Positions 18,527-27,437 are shown, counted from the stretch's first letter. The stretch: 53,910 nt of DNA from Actinotalea alkalitolerans (GCF_023369855.1 NZ_JAMBPP010000022.1:1-53910), one strand, 5' to 3'. The notes: a model not told the origin generated them from the letters alone. Numbers and translations: made by a program.

Positions 18527-18580
18527 CCGGTGTGCCCCGGGTGACCGGTGGGTGGGACGCCGATGACCGCAGCATGAACA

Positions 18581-18601
18581 CTGTCACGCGGCACGTGACA
18601 G
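18581..18601. promoter_or_regulatory. Palindrome upstream of the secreted nuclease gene
   Basis: CTGTCACG-CGGCA-CGTGACAG is a perfect 8-bp inverted repeat, followed by a further GTCACAG half-site at 18604-18610. It lies about 110 bp before the nuclease start and 55 bp after the sterol-carrier gene's stop. A regulator binding site is likely from position and symmetry; a phosphate-control site would fit the gene's role, but the sequence is not a clear PHO box. Confidence 0.45.
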
Positions 18602-18708
18602 CCGTCACAGGAGGTCTGGATCTTTCACCCGCAGCGGGTCTAGCGTGCACGGAGTCCGGGCGCGCCAGCGCCGACCCCGCATGCCACGGCCCCTGGAGGT
18701 CTGCAGCG

Positions 18709-21700
18709 ATGCCCATCACCCGACGTCGTACCCGGCGTCTTCTGCCCGTCGCGGCGGTCAGCGCCCTGAGCCTGACCGCCGTCGTCATGACTCCCGCGGC
18801 AGCGGTCGAGGTCATCCCCACGGCGTCCGTCGAGGTCACCCACACCATCGCGCAGGTCCAGGGCACCGGGGACGCGACCCCCCTCGCCGGGCAGACCGTG
18901 ACTGTCCAGGGTGTGGTCACGGCCGACCACACCACGGGTGGCTACCGGGGCCTCTACGTGCAGACCGAGGGATCGGGCGGTCCGTACGGCGGCACACCGG
19001 GGGCATCGGACGGCATCTTCGTCTTCCTCGGCAACGTGACCACCACGGCCGCCATCGGCGACCTGGTGCGGGTGACCGGAGTGGCGGGCGAGTACTTCGG
19101 GCTGACGCAGATCAACGCGAGCGGGCAGGCCGCCGTGGTGGAGGTGCTCGGCGAGCCGGACGCGCTGCCGACCCCGGTGAGCCTGCCACCCACCGTGCTG
19201 GGCGACGAGCGTGAGCAGTACGAGAGCATGCTGGTCCAGCCCGAGGGCGACTACCTGGTGGCCTCGACCCACGAGGTCGACCGCTTCGGTGCCCTCTGGT
19301 TGAGTGCCGGTGACACCCTTCCGGTCAAGAGCACCGAGCAGGTGGTGGCCGGGCCCGAGGCCGACGCGATCGCCGCGCAGAACGCCGCGAGGCGGCTGCT
19401 GCTCGACGACGGCCGCAGCAGCCAGGTCACCACCGCCACGCAGCCGTACCTCAGCGCCGACCGGGTCGTGCGCAACGGCGACGCCGTGGACTTCGGCGAC
19501 CTGACCTACGTGCTGCACTACGGCTTCGACCGGTGGCGGTTGCAGCCGCTCACCCCGATCGACGCGAGCACCCCCGAGGACCAGAAGGCCGGGTTCGAGC
19601 AGCGCAACCCGCGCCCGGCGGCCCCCGACGAGGTCGGCGGTGACCTGGTCGTCGCGGCCTTCAACGTCCTGAACTACTTCACGACCTTCACCGAGGCGGA
19701 CCCGGACGCGCGCGGTGCACGCAACCAGGCGCAGTTCGACCTGCAGAAGGCCAAGATCGTCGCCGCGATCACCGGTCTGGGGGCCGACGTCGTCGCCCTC
19801 CAGGAGATCGAGAACTCGATCCACTTCGGCGACGGCACCCCCGACGTCGCCCTGGCCGACCTGGTCGAGGGCCTCAACGCCGCGGCCGGAGGACCCGAGT
19901 GGGCCTACGTCCCGACGCCAGAGGTGCTCGTCGGGCAGGACGCCCCGGACACCGACGTCATCATGAACGCGATCATCTACCGGCCCGAGGCGCTCTCCCC
20001 GGTCGGGCAGAGCGAGGCCCCCGTCGACGAGGAGGTCTGGGACATCGCCCGCGAGCCGATCGGTCAGGTCTTCACCCCGGCCGACGGCGCCGGCGCTCCC
20101 TTCGCGGTCGTGGCCAACCACTTCAAGTCCAAGGGCGGCGACGGCCCCGAGCCGCCGGACGGCCAGGGTCGGTTCAACACCGAGCGGGTCGGGCAGGCCA
20201 CCGCCGTCGTCGAGTTCGTCGCCGAGCTCCAGCAGGCCGCCGGCACGCAGGACGTCGTCGTGCTCGGCGACCTGAACTCCTACAGCCAGGAGGACCCGAT
20301 CCGCACGTTCGCGGCCGCGGGCTTCGTCGACCTGGTCACGACCCATGCGCCGGGCCAGTACACGTACACCTTCGACGGCGAGCTCGGCTCGCTCGACCAC
20401 GCCCTGGCCACGCCGTCCTTCGCCGCGCGGGTGACCGGGGCAGACGTGTGGGAGATCAACTCCCCGGAGTGGTTCGCCTTCCAGTACTACGGCGGGCTGC
20501 CGCAGGTCGAGGCCGGCACGGTGTACCGGTCCTCGGACCACGACCCGGTGCTGCTCGGCCTGACCGCTGCCGGTTCCGGTGACGGGGGTGACGGCACGGT
20601 CGAGATCGACCTGCTGGGCATCAACGACTTCCACGGGCGCCTCGAGGCGTCCGGCACGACGGCCGGGGCCGCGGTGCTGGCCGGCGCGGTGAACGCCTTC
20701 CGCTCGGCCAACCCCCACACCCTGTTCGTCTCCGCGGGGGACAACATCGGTGCGTCGACCTTCACGTCCTTCGTGCAGGACGACACCCCCACGATCGACG
20801 CGCTCAACGCGATGGGCCTGGACGTCTCGGCCCTGGGCAACCACGAGTTCGACCGCGGACGGGTCGACCTCGACGACCGGGTGATCCCGGCGGCCGACTT
20901 CCCGCACCTGGCGGCGAACGTCTACGACCGGGCGACCGGTGAGGCGGCCTTCGACGAGTACTGGCTCACCGAGGTCGACGGTGTCACGGTGGGCTTCATC
21001 GGGGCCGTCACCGAGGACCTGCCGACGCTGGTCACCCCCGCGGGCATCGAGTCGCTCGAGATCCGGTCGGTGGTCGAGGAGGTGAACCGGGTCGCCGACC
21101 AGCTCAGCGACGGGGACCAGGCCAACGGCGAGGCGGACGTGCTGGTGCTGCTGGTCCACGAGGGGCCCGTGACCGGCGAGGTCCAGGACGCCACGGACGA
21201 CTCGGCCTTCGGTCGGATCGCCACCGAGGTGAGCGCCGACGTCGACGCGATCTTCGCCGGTCACACCCACCAGACGCACGCCCACCAGCTGCCCGTCGAG
21301 GGCTGGACCGAGGGGCTGACCCGTCCGGTGGTGCAGGGTGCCCAGTACGGCGAGGCGCTCGCACGGGTCACCCTGACGGTGGACACCGCGGAGGGCGAGG
21401 TGGTCGCGAGCTCCTCGGAGATCGTGCCGCTGGCCCCCGGAGGGGTCGCTGCCTTCCCGGCCGACCCCGAGGTCGCGCAGATCGTCGCCGACGCCGTGGC
21501 GGTGGCCGACGAGCTGGGCCGGGTGTCGTTGGGCGAGATCACCGAGGACCTCACCCGGGCGCGGCAGACGAACGGCTCGGAGAACCGGGGTGGGGAGTCG
21601 ACCCTGGGCAACCTGGTCGCCGACGTCCAGCTGTGGGCCACGCAGGACGCGGGCACGCAGATCGCCTTCATGAACCCTGGTGGGCTGCGGGCCGACCTCA

Positions 21701-22782
21701 CCTACGCCTCGACCGGTCCGGACGACCCTGACGGCAACGTGACGTTCCGTGAGGCGGCGAACGTCCAGCCGTTCGCCAACACCCTGGTCACCACGACCCT
21801 CACGGGTCAGCAGGTGGTCGACGTGCTCGAGGAGCAGTGGCAGCCCGACGGGTCGAGCCGGCCGTTCCTCAAGCTCGGGGTCTCGCAGTCGCTGACCTAC
21901 ACCTACGACCCGACCGCCCCCCGTGGTGAACGGGTCACCCAGGTGCTGCTCGAGGACGAGCCGATCGATCCCACAGCCGGCTACGTCGTGGTCGTCAACT
22001 CCTTCCTCGCCTCGGGCGGCGACAACTTCGCGACGCTCGCCCAGGGGGCCGACGCGCGGGACTCGGGCCGGGTGGACCTGCAGGCGTTCGTCGACTACTT
22101 CGCCGAGCTCTCGCCGATCGCGCCCGACCCCGCGCAGCGGGCCGTGGGTGTGCAGGTCGTGGACCCGCCCACCGGCGGGTACGCCCCCGGTCAGGAGGCC
22201 ACGGTCCTGCTCTCGTCCCTGCTCTTCAGCGGCGGGCCGGACGACGCGACCGAGGTCGCCGTGACCGTCGGCGGGGAGCCGGCCGGGACCTTCCCGATCG
22301 ATCCCGCGATCGTGGACTCGACCGACGAGGTGGGTCGGGCGACCGTCGTGGTGACCGTCCCGCAGGGGGCCACGGGCACCGCGCTCGAGGTGGTCGCCAC
22401 GGTCCCGGCGACCGGGACGACGGTCACCGTGCCGCTGCCGCTCGCCGAGCAGCAGGTCGGGCCCGCGTGCACGGTCGAGTACCGGGCCCTCGGGCTGCGC
22501 CGGGGACCGTTCCTCGGCCTGGTGCGGGTCACCAACGAGACCGACGCCCCGCTCACCGGCTGGGAGCTGCAGTGGGATTTCACCCGTGGTGAGCAGGTGC
22601 GTCGGGGCCTGGTGGCCGACGTGACCCAGGTGGGCACCACGGTCACCGCGAAGGCCTCGCCGCTCAACCGCACGATCCGTCCCGGTCGCTCGGTGGTCTT
22701 CGGCTTCCAGGGCACGGCGGTGAGCTGGCCGGGACAGCCGGTCGGCTTCACCCTCGACGGCGCGGCCTGCGAGGTCTCCTGA
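18709..22782 (+). CDS. Secreted ExeM/NucH-type nuclease fused to 5'-nucleotidase, with C-terminal CBM2-like domain
   Basis: 1357 aa. GGAGG precedes the ATG. A signal peptide (about 1-34, cut near TPAAA) leads into: an OB-fold-like segment (about 45-150); an endonuclease/exonuclease/phosphatase domain (about 312-615) with VALQEIENS, LGDLNSYSQED near 519 and SSDHDPVLLG near 607; a calcineurin-like phosphoesterase (about 630-900) with GINDFHGRLE, SAGDN, GNHEFDRG near 708 and GHTHQ near 849; a 5'-nucleotidase C-terminal domain (about 955-1150) with NPGGLRADL; and a C-terminal CBM2-like module (about 1250-1357). It would cut extracellular DNA or RNA and dephosphorylate the nucleotides for uptake. 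The three surface Trp used by classic CBM2a modules for cellulose appear replaced. Confidence 0.9.
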   Translation: MPITRRRTRRLLPVAAVSALSLTAVVMTPAAAVEVIPTASVEVTHTIAQVQGTGDATPLAGQTVTVQGVVTADHTTGGYRGLYVQTEGSGGPYGGTPGASDGIFVFLGNVTTTAAIGDLVRVTGVAGEYFGLTQINASGQAAVVEVLGEPDALPTPVSLPPTVLGDEREQYESMLVQPEGDYLVASTHEVDRFGALWLSAGDTLPVKSTEQVVAGPEADAIAAQNAARRLLLDDGRSSQVTTATQPYLSADRVVRNGDAVDFGDLTYVLHYGFDRWRLQPLTPIDASTPEDQKAGFEQRNPRPAAPDEVGGDLVVAAFNVLNYFTTFTEADPDARGARNQAQFDLQKAKIVAAITGLGADVVALQEIENSIHFGDGTPDVALADLVEGLNAAAGGPEWAYVPTPEVLVGQDAPDTDVIMNAIIYRPEALSPVGQSEAPVDEEVWDIAREPIGQVFTPADGAGAPFAVVANHFKSKGGDGPEPPDGQGRFNTERVGQATAVVEFVAELQQAAGTQDVVVLGDLNSYSQEDPIRTFAAAGFVDLVTTHAPGQYTYTFDGELGSLDHALATPSFAARVTGADVWEINSPEWFAFQYYGGLPQVEAGTVYRSSDHDPVLLGLTAAGSGDGGDGTVEIDLLGINDFHGRLEASGTTAGAAVLAGAVNAFRSANPHTLFVSAGDNIGASTFTSFVQDDTPTIDALNAMGLDVSALGNHEFDRGRVDLDDRVIPAADFPHLAANVYDRATGEAAFDEYWLTEVDGVTVGFIGAVTEDLPTLVTPAGIESLEIRSVVEEVNRVADQLSDGDQANGEADVLVLLVHEGPVTGEVQDATDDSAFGRIATEVSADVDAIFAGHTHQTHAHQLPVEGWTEGLTRPVVQGAQYGEALARVTLTVDTAEGEVVASSSEIVPLAPGGVAAFPADPEVAQIVADAVAVADELGRVSLGEITEDLTRARQTNGSENRGGESTLGNLVADVQLWATQDAGTQIAFMNPGGLRADLTYASTGPDDPDGNVTFREAANVQPFANTLVTTTLTGQQVVDVLEEQWQPDGSSRPFLKLGVSQSLTYTYDPTAPRGERVTQVLLEDEPIDPTAGYVVVVNSFLASGGDNFATLAQGADARDSGRVDLQAFVDYFAELSPIAPDPAQRAVGVQVVDPPTGGYAPGQEATVLLSSLLFSGGPDDATEVAVTVGGEPAGTFPIDPAIVDSTDEVGRATVVVTVPQGATGTALEVVATVPATGTTVTVPLPLAEQQVGPACTVEYRALGLRRGPFLGLVRVTNETDAPLTGWELQWDFTRGEQVRRGLVADVTQVGTTVTAKASPLNRTIRPGRSVVFGFQGTAVSWPGQPVGFTLDGAACEVS

Positions 22783-22818
22783 GGATCGCGCAGGCGTGAG
22801 GCGCGCAGGGGGCGCGGG

Positions 22819-22824
22819 TAGGGT
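22819..22824 (+). promoter_or_regulatory. -10 element of a leaderless promoter
   Basis: TAGGGT is followed by six bases and then the GTG start at 22831; no ribosome-binding site is present. The transcript start would fall at the start codon. Confidence 0.45.
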
Positions 22825-22830
22825 CCGGGT

Positions 22831-23130
22831 GTGAGCGCACCCGACCCGGACCCTCGTCCCCTGCCGCCCGACGTGCCCTCCGAGAGCGAGCTCGAGCGCG
22901 ACGCGACACCCGCCACCGTGCGCCGTGCCCCCCGTTTCCGCGCCTTCGTGAGCACGGGGGTGATCCTCGGTGCGGTCGCGGCGACCCTGCTGGTGATCCT
23001 GCACCCCTCGGACGGCCCGCTGGGCCGGGGCACGACCCTGACCTTCCTGGCGCTGGCGTTCTGCCTGGCAGGTGCGCTGCTCGGCGGACTGGTCGCCGTG
23101 CTGGTCGACCAGCGCTCCCGGCGACGCTGA
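22831..23130 (+). CDS. Small two-helix membrane protein of unknown function
   Basis: 99 aa. An acidic, Pro-rich cytoplasmic N terminus (about 35 residues) precedes two hydrophobic helices, VSTGVILGAVAATLLVIL and LTFLALAFCLAGALLGGLV, joined by a short loop, with a basic tail (DQRSRRR). No family motif recognised. Similar small proteins commonly sit between purF and its upstream neighbours in actinobacteria, which supports it being a real gene; GTG at 22831 fits the leaderless -10 at 22819. Confidence 0.7.
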   Translation: MSAPDPDPRPLPPDVPSESELERDATPATVRRAPRFRAFVSTGVILGAVAATLLVILHPSDGPLGRGTTLTFLALAFCLAGALLGGLVAVLVDQRSRRR

Positions 23131-23217
23131 CCGCACGCTTGGCGCGACGCTGACGGCGCCCGACGCCGTGACTGCCCGGCCAGTGGTCTGCGGGCGCGAT
23201 CCCCGGCGACCCTGTGC

Positions 23218-23223
23218 GACGAT
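23218..23223 (+). promoter_or_regulatory. Possible leaderless -10 for purF
   Basis: GACGAT, six bases, then GTG of purF. The hexamer keeps the important A at position 2 and T at position 6 of a -10 box, and there is no Shine-Dalgarno. The 99 bp between the small membrane-protein gene and purF contain no other feature I can identify. Confidence 0.35.
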
Positions 23224-23229
23224 GAGCGC

Positions 23230-24774
23230 GTGGCCCGTGGTGACGGACGACTGACTCATGACCTGCTCCCTGGCGAGAAAGGTCCCCAAGACGCCTGTGG
23301 TGTCTTCGGGGTCTGGGCTCCCGGCGAGGAGGTGTCCAAGCTCACCTACTTCGGCCTCTACGCCCTCCAGCACCGCGGCCAGGAGTCGGCGGGGATCGCG
23401 ACCTCGAACGGCGAGCAGCTGCTGGTCTACAAGGACATGGGCCTGGTCTCGCAGGTCTTCGACGAGACCGCCCTCAACGCCCTGACCGGGCACCTCGCGA
23501 TCGGCCACACCCGCTACTCCACGACCGGTGCCTCGGTCTGGGAGAACGCCCAGCCGACGCTGGGAGCCACCGCGGGCGGCACGGTCGCCCTGGGGCACAA
23601 CGGGAACCTCACGAACTCGGCCGAGCTGGTCGACCTGGTCGCCGAGCGGTACGGCTCGCAGCGTCGCAGCGAGCTCGGGCGGGGCAACACCACCGACACC
23701 GCGCTGATCACCGCGCTGCTGGCCGGTGACCCCGACCACACCCTCGAGGCGACGGCCCTCGAGGTGCTCCCCAGGCTCCGTGGTGCCTTCTCGCTGGTGT
23801 TCATGGACGAGCACACCCTGTACGCCGCCCGCGACCCGCACGGCGTGCGTCCGCTGGTGCTGGGCCGGCTCGAGCGTGGCTGGGTCGTGGCGAGCGAGAC
23901 CGCCGCGCTGGACATCGTCGGGGCCTCGTTCGTGCGGGAGGTCGAGCCCGGCGAGTTCATCGCGATCGACGCCGACGGCCTGCGCACCCAGCGGTTCGCC
24001 CCGGCAACACCCACCGGCTGCGTCTTCGAGTACGTGTACCTGGCGCGCCCCGACACGACGATCGCCGGTCGCTCGACCCACGCCGCGCGGGTCGAGATGG
24101 GCCGTACGCTGGCCCGCGAGTTCCCGGTCGAGGCCGACCTGGTGATCCCGGTCCCCGAGTCGGGCACGCCCGCCGCGATCGGGTACGCGGCCGAGTCGGG
24201 CATCCGCTACGCCCAGGGACTGACCAAGAACGCCTACGTGGGCCGCACCTTCATCCAGCCGTCGCAGACGCTGCGCCAGCTGGGCATCCGGCTCAAGCTC
24301 AACCCGCTGCGCGACGTCATCCGCGGGCAGCGGCTCGTGGTCGTGGACGACTCGATCGTCCGGGGCAACACCCAGCGGGCACTGGTGCGGATGCTCCGCG
24401 AGGCGGGCGCCGCCGAGATCCACGTGCGCATCTCCTCGCCGCCCGTCCGGTGGCCCTGCTTCTACGGCATCGACTTCGCCTCGCGTGCCGAGCTGATCGC
24501 CACCGGGCTGTCCCCCGAGGAGGTCGGCAGGTCGATCGACGCCGACTCGTTGGGCTACATCTCGCTCGAGGGCATGGTCGCCGCGACCGAGCAGCCCTCG
24601 TCCCAGCTCTGCACGGCCTGCTTCAGCGGGCACTACCCGATCGAGCTGCCCCCCGCGGACCGGCTGGGCAAGAACCTGCTCGAGCAGAGCGAGCTGCCGC
24701 TGGGTGCCCCCGAGGACGGCCTGTCCTCGTTGTCGGTCTCGAGCGGTGGCGCAGGCGCGCTCGACCACCCGTGA
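23230..24774 (+). CDS. purF: Amidophosphoribosyltransferase PurF
   Basis: 514 aa. The N-terminal 22 residues are a propeptide ending before C23 in QDACGVFGVW, the glutaminase nucleophile after processing. Other marks: YALQHRGQESAGIA, GHTRYSTTG, and the PRPP site VVVDDSIVRGNTQ. Cys residues in RWPCFYGIDF and LCTACFSGHYP match those that hold the 4Fe-4S cluster of the Bacillus-type enzyme, so oxygen-sensitive regulation is likely. It makes 5-phosphoribosylamine, the first committed step of purine synthesis. The stop overlaps purM (GTGA). Confidence 0.96.
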   Translation: MARGDGRLTHDLLPGEKGPQDACGVFGVWAPGEEVSKLTYFGLYALQHRGQESAGIATSNGEQLLVYKDMGLVSQVFDETALNALTGHLAIGHTRYSTTGASVWENAQPTLGATAGGTVALGHNGNLTNSAELVDLVAERYGSQRRSELGRGNTTDTALITALLAGDPDHTLEATALEVLPRLRGAFSLVFMDEHTLYAARDPHGVRPLVLGRLERGWVVASETAALDIVGASFVREVEPGEFIAIDADGLRTQRFAPATPTGCVFEYVYLARPDTTIAGRSTHAARVEMGRTLAREFPVEADLVIPVPESGTPAAIGYAAESGIRYAQGLTKNAYVGRTFIQPSQTLRQLGIRLKLNPLRDVIRGQRLVVVDDSIVRGNTQRALVRMLREAGAAEIHVRISSPPVRWPCFYGIDFASRAELIATGLSPEEVGRSIDADSLGYISLEGMVAATEQPSSQLCTACFSGHYPIELPPADRLGKNLLEQSELPLGAPEDGLSSLSVSSGGAGALDHP

Positions 24775-25913
24775 GCGGCCCCGCCCCGGTGAGCGGCGCC
24801 GCTCCCGAAGGGGTGACCTACGCCTCGGCCGGGGTCGACACCGAGGCCGGTGACCTGGCCGTCGAGCTGATGAAGGGCGCGGTGCGTGCCACCCACGGCC
24901 CGCAGGTGCTGGGCGGGGTGGGCGGCTTCGCCGGCCTGTACGACTTCTCTGCGGTCAGCACGTACCGTCGGCCGCTGCTGGCCACCTCGACCGACGGTGT
25001 GGGCACCAAGGTCGCCATCGCGCAGGCGATGGACGTCCACCACACCATCGGGTTCGACCTGGTCGGCATGGTCGTCGACGACATCGTCGTGGTCGGCGCG
25101 ACCCCCTTGTTCATGACCGACTACATCGCGACCGGCAAGGTGGTCCCGCAGCGCATCGCGGACATCGTGCGCGGCATCGCCGAGGCGTGCACGGTGGCCG
25201 GCACGGCCCTGGTGGGTGGTGAGACCGCCGAGCACCCCGGGCTGCTCGCCCCCGACGAGTACGACGTGGCAGGAGCTGCCACCGGTGTGGTCGAGGCCGA
25301 CGAGCTGCTCGGGCCCGAACGGGTACGGGCGGGGGACGTCCTGGTCGCGATGGGCTCCTCGGGGCTGCACTCCAACGGCTACTCGTTGGTGCGCGCCGTC
25401 GTGCGGCAGGCGGGCTGGGACCTGGGGCGGCACGTGCCCGAGTTCGGTCGCACGCTCGGCGAGGAGCTCCTCGAGCCCACCCGGGTGTACGCGCTCGACT
25501 GCCTGGCGCTGGCGCACGAGCCGGCGGCCCAGGTGCACGCCTTCACGCACGTCACCGGGGGTGGGCTGGCGGCCAACCTCGCCCGGGTGCTGCCTCGGGG
25601 CCTGGTGGCCACGGTCGACCGCGGCTCGTGGGTGGTGCCGCCGGTGTTCAGCGTGGTCCGTGACCTGGGCGGTGTGCCACGTCACGACCTCGAGAGCACC
25701 CTCAACCTCGGCGTGGGCATGGTGGCCGTCGTCGGGCCCGAGGGCGTCGACCGGGCGTTGGCGCTGTGCGCTGCCCGGGGCGTCGAGGCGTGGGTGCTGG
25801 GATCTGTCAAGCAGTCCGACGGCGTCGCCGCAGGGTCGGGCGCGGTGGTCTCGGGGACCAAGGGTGTCGACGGTGGTGCGGTGCTGATGGCCGGGGACTA
25901 CCGCACGAGCTGA
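24771..25913 (+). CDS. purM: Phosphoribosylformylglycinamidine cyclo-ligase PurM
   Basis: 380 aa from the GTG that overlaps the purF stop. A second in-frame GTG six codons later is also possible. Diagnostic stretches: VTYASAGVDTEAGD, LLATSTDGVGTKVAIA, ALVGGETAEHPG, SSGLHSNGYSLVR and THVTGGGLAANL. It cyclises FGAM to AIR with ATP. Tight coupling to purF implies one transcript. A short Gly/Val tail (VVSGTKGVDGGAVLMAGDY) ends the protein. The gene converges on the DUF3073 gene. Confidence 0.96.
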   Translation: MSGPAPVSGAAPEGVTYASAGVDTEAGDLAVELMKGAVRATHGPQVLGGVGGFAGLYDFSAVSTYRRPLLATSTDGVGTKVAIAQAMDVHHTIGFDLVGMVVDDIVVVGATPLFMTDYIATGKVVPQRIADIVRGIAEACTVAGTALVGGETAEHPGLLAPDEYDVAGAATGVVEADELLGPERVRAGDVLVAMGSSGLHSNGYSLVRAVVRQAGWDLGRHVPEFGRTLGEELLEPTRVYALDCLALAHEPAAQVHAFTHVTGGGLAANLARVLPRGLVATVDRGSWVVPPVFSVVRDLGGVPRHDLESTLNLGVGMVAVVGPEGVDRALALCAARGVEAWVLGSVKQSDGVAAGSGAVVSGTKGVDGGAVLMAGDYRTS

Positions 25914-25989
25914 CGCCCGGGATGCCGGTCAGTGCTCACCGGGAACGATCCGGGCGACGCTGGTGACCGCCACCTGGGAGTTGCCCGTC

Positions 25990-26040
25990 GTCGCCACCTC
26001 GGAGCGGCTGCGGGCGTGCCCGTCACCGCTCCCTGGCGAC
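25990..26040. terminator. Hairpin between convergent purM and DUF3073 genes
   Basis: GTCGCCA (25990-25996) and GGAGCGG (26001-26007) pair with CCGCTCC (26026-26032) and TGGCGAC (26034-26040), with a small asymmetric bulge. It lies between two converging genes, as a shared terminator would. No T-run is present, common in high-GC actinobacteria. Confidence 0.45.
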
Positions 26041-26045
26041 GGTGG

Positions 26046-26243
26046 TCAGTCGTCGTCCGACCACACCTCGGAGACATCGTCGGTGTCGTCGACCGGGGCC
26101 GGGCGGCTCTCGGTCGCGACGTCGCTGCGGCGTCCACCAGACGTGAGCTCCTGCTCGAGGGCTCGGTAGTTCGGCTCGTAGCTGGAGTACTTCAGCTCGC
26201 GAGCGACCTTGGTCTGCTTAGCCTTCTGACGGCCGCGCCCCAT
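26046..26243 (-). CDS. DUF3073-domain protein
   Basis: 65 aa, highly charged. It begins MGRGRQKAKQTKVARELKY, then YSSYEPNYRALEQEL, the conserved core of DUF3073, and ends in an acidic tail (DDTDDVSEVWSDDD). The role is unknown; the family is confined to actinobacteria and usually sits beside purM, as here. GAGGGGG precedes the ATG. The small size, basic front and acidic end suggest a nucleic-acid or ribosome-associated protein, which is only inference. Confidence 0.9.
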   Translation of the reverse strand: MGRGRQKAKQTKVARELKYSSYEPNYRALEQELTSGGRRSDVATESRPAPVDDTDDVSEVWSDDD

Positions 26244-26377
26244 GGCATCGACCCCCTCTTACGTCACAGCGGGGCGGCAACGTGCTCACACGTGCGGCCC
26301 CGGGATTGGTGTCTCTCTCGTCGTGCGACAACCGTACATCGTCCTCGCCTATTCCGGCGACTCCCCGAGGCCCCCGA

Positions 26378-26419
26378 CCGGGTGGACTCGGCCGCAACGA
26401 CCGACCGAGTCCCGACCCG
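26378..26419 (-). terminator. Terminator after the DUF3618 gene
   Basis: GGACTCGG (26384-26391) pairs with CCGAGTCC (26405-26412), and flanking CGGGT/ACCCG extends the stem past a 2-base bulge. It is just downstream of the DUF3618 stop and upstream of the DUF3073 promoter region. The rest of the 201-bp gap holds a plausible DUF3073 promoter (minus-strand TACGGT) and nothing else seen. Confidence 0.5.
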
Positions 26420-26444
26420 TGTGAAGGACCCGTGGAGGGAGTGG

Positions 26445-26744
26445 TCAGAGCTTGCGGACGACCGCTGCGGTCACCAGTGCGGCGATCGCGGCGCCGGCGC
26501 CCAGGACGACCCACCCCTTGGTGGTCGCGGGCTGCTCACCGGGCAGCAGGGGGTCACCGGTCACCCGGCGACGCAGGTCGCCGAGCGCGGCCTTGGCCTC
26601 GTCGCGCGCCTCCTCGGCCTGGACGCGGGGGTCGAGCCGTTCGGAGAGCTGGTCCACCGTGGCCTGGAGCTCGGCGCGGGTGCGAGCGATCTCCGCCTCG
26701 ATCTCCTGCGGGGTGGTGGCGGGCTTGGCGGGGGTGGTGCTCAT
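26445..26744 (-). CDS. DUF3618-domain membrane protein
   Basis: 99 aa. An N-terminal helical segment, EIEAEIARTRAELQATVDQL and LSERLDP, is the DUF3618 signature; the C terminus is one membrane helix (WVVLGAGAAIAALVTAAVV) with a basic cap. The predicted coiled coil and single anchor suggest a scaffold on the inner membrane. The ATG overlaps the stop of the holin-X-type gene (ATGA), so the two are made together. In actinobacteria this pair commonly accompanies stress-response membrane genes; the function is unproven. Confidence 0.88.
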   Translation of the reverse strand: MSTTPAKPATTPQEIEAEIARTRAELQATVDQLSERLDPRVQAEEARDEAKAALGDLRRRVTGDPLLPGEQPATTKGWVVLGAGAAIAALVTAAVVRKL

Positions 26745-27157
26745 GAGCTGAGACCTTCCTTGATGGCGTCGACGTCACGCTTGACGCCTTCGGTGGCACG
26801 CTCGGGGACGGGCGGGACGCCCTGGGAGACGGCCTTCTTGCCCAGCAGGGCGAGCACCGCCGCGATGATGAGCAGGACCAGACCCACGATGAGGGCTGCG
26901 AGCCAGGCCGGGACGGCGTTGGCGAGCCCGAGGATCGCGGTCGTGATGAGCACCGCCAGCGCGAAGAACCCGAGCAGCGCGGCGCCGACGAAGAGACCCA
27001 CGCCGATCGCGGCGTGCTTGGCCTTCTCGGCCATCTCGGCCTTGGCCAGCCGGATCTCGTCGCGGATCAGCTGGGAGAGCTTGTCCGAGAGGGTCGCCAC
27101 GAGCTCACCGATGCTCGGGCGGGCCTCGGGCCCGCGGGTGGTGTGCGTGCTGGTCAC
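26741..27157 (-). CDS. Phage-holin-family (holin-X, DUF1469-like) membrane protein
   Basis: 138 aa. After about 25 soluble residues comes an amphipathic helix, SDKLSQLIRDEIRLAKAEM, then two membrane helices (about 55-85 and 88-115) rich in Ala, Leu and Ile, and a charged C-terminal tail. The pattern matches the actinobacterial holin-X/DUF1469 family. Despite the name, these chromosomal proteins are not part of a prophage; there are no phage genes nearby. GTG at 27157 has GAAGGACG upstream. It is co-transcribed with the DUF3618 protein. Confidence 0.85.
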   Translation of the reverse strand: MTSTHTTRGPEARPSIGELVATLSDKLSQLIRDEIRLAKAEMAEKAKHAAIGVGLFVGAALLGFFALAVLITTAILGLANAVPAWLAALIVGLVLLIIAAVLALLGKKAVSQGVPPVPERATEGVKRDVDAIKEGLSS

Positions 27158-27361
27158 CTCATCACGTCCTTCGTCTGTCTGTCGTGCGGCGCCGGCGTCG
27201 AGCCAGGATCGCGCCGCTGGTGGCACCAGCCAACCGGTCCGGGGCCGGTTCGGCAATCGGGACCATGGTCCTTCCGGTCGCGGTCGCCCGCGACCTGGGA
27301 CGACGACGCCCCACCGGCGCCGGTCGGGTCCGGGCGGGTGGGGCGCGTGTGGTGGTCGAGC

Positions 27362-27437
27362 TGGTGGCCAGACGCGGTTTCGAACCGCGGACCTTTCGAT
27401 TTTCAGTCGAACGCTCTACCAACTGAGCTATCTGGCC
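27362..27437 (-). tRNA. tRNA-Phe (anticodon GAA)
   Basis: A 76-nt cloverleaf with acceptor arms GGCCAGA and TCTGGCC plus ACCA encoded at the 3' end. The anticodon loop CTGAAAA reads GAA and the T-loop TTCGAAC is canonical. It is first of three tRNA genes in a row on this strand. Confidence 0.97.

Noticed and set aside
18640-24768. Very long minus-strand open frame across the nuclease, small membrane protein and purF genes
   Set aside because: It is antisense to clear genes, contains no recognisable domain and follows from the lack of stop codons in high-GC DNA.
26741-27157. Prophage inference from the holin-family protein
   Set aside because: No integrase, capsid, tail or lysis genes surround it; the family is a normal chromosomal membrane protein in actinobacteria.
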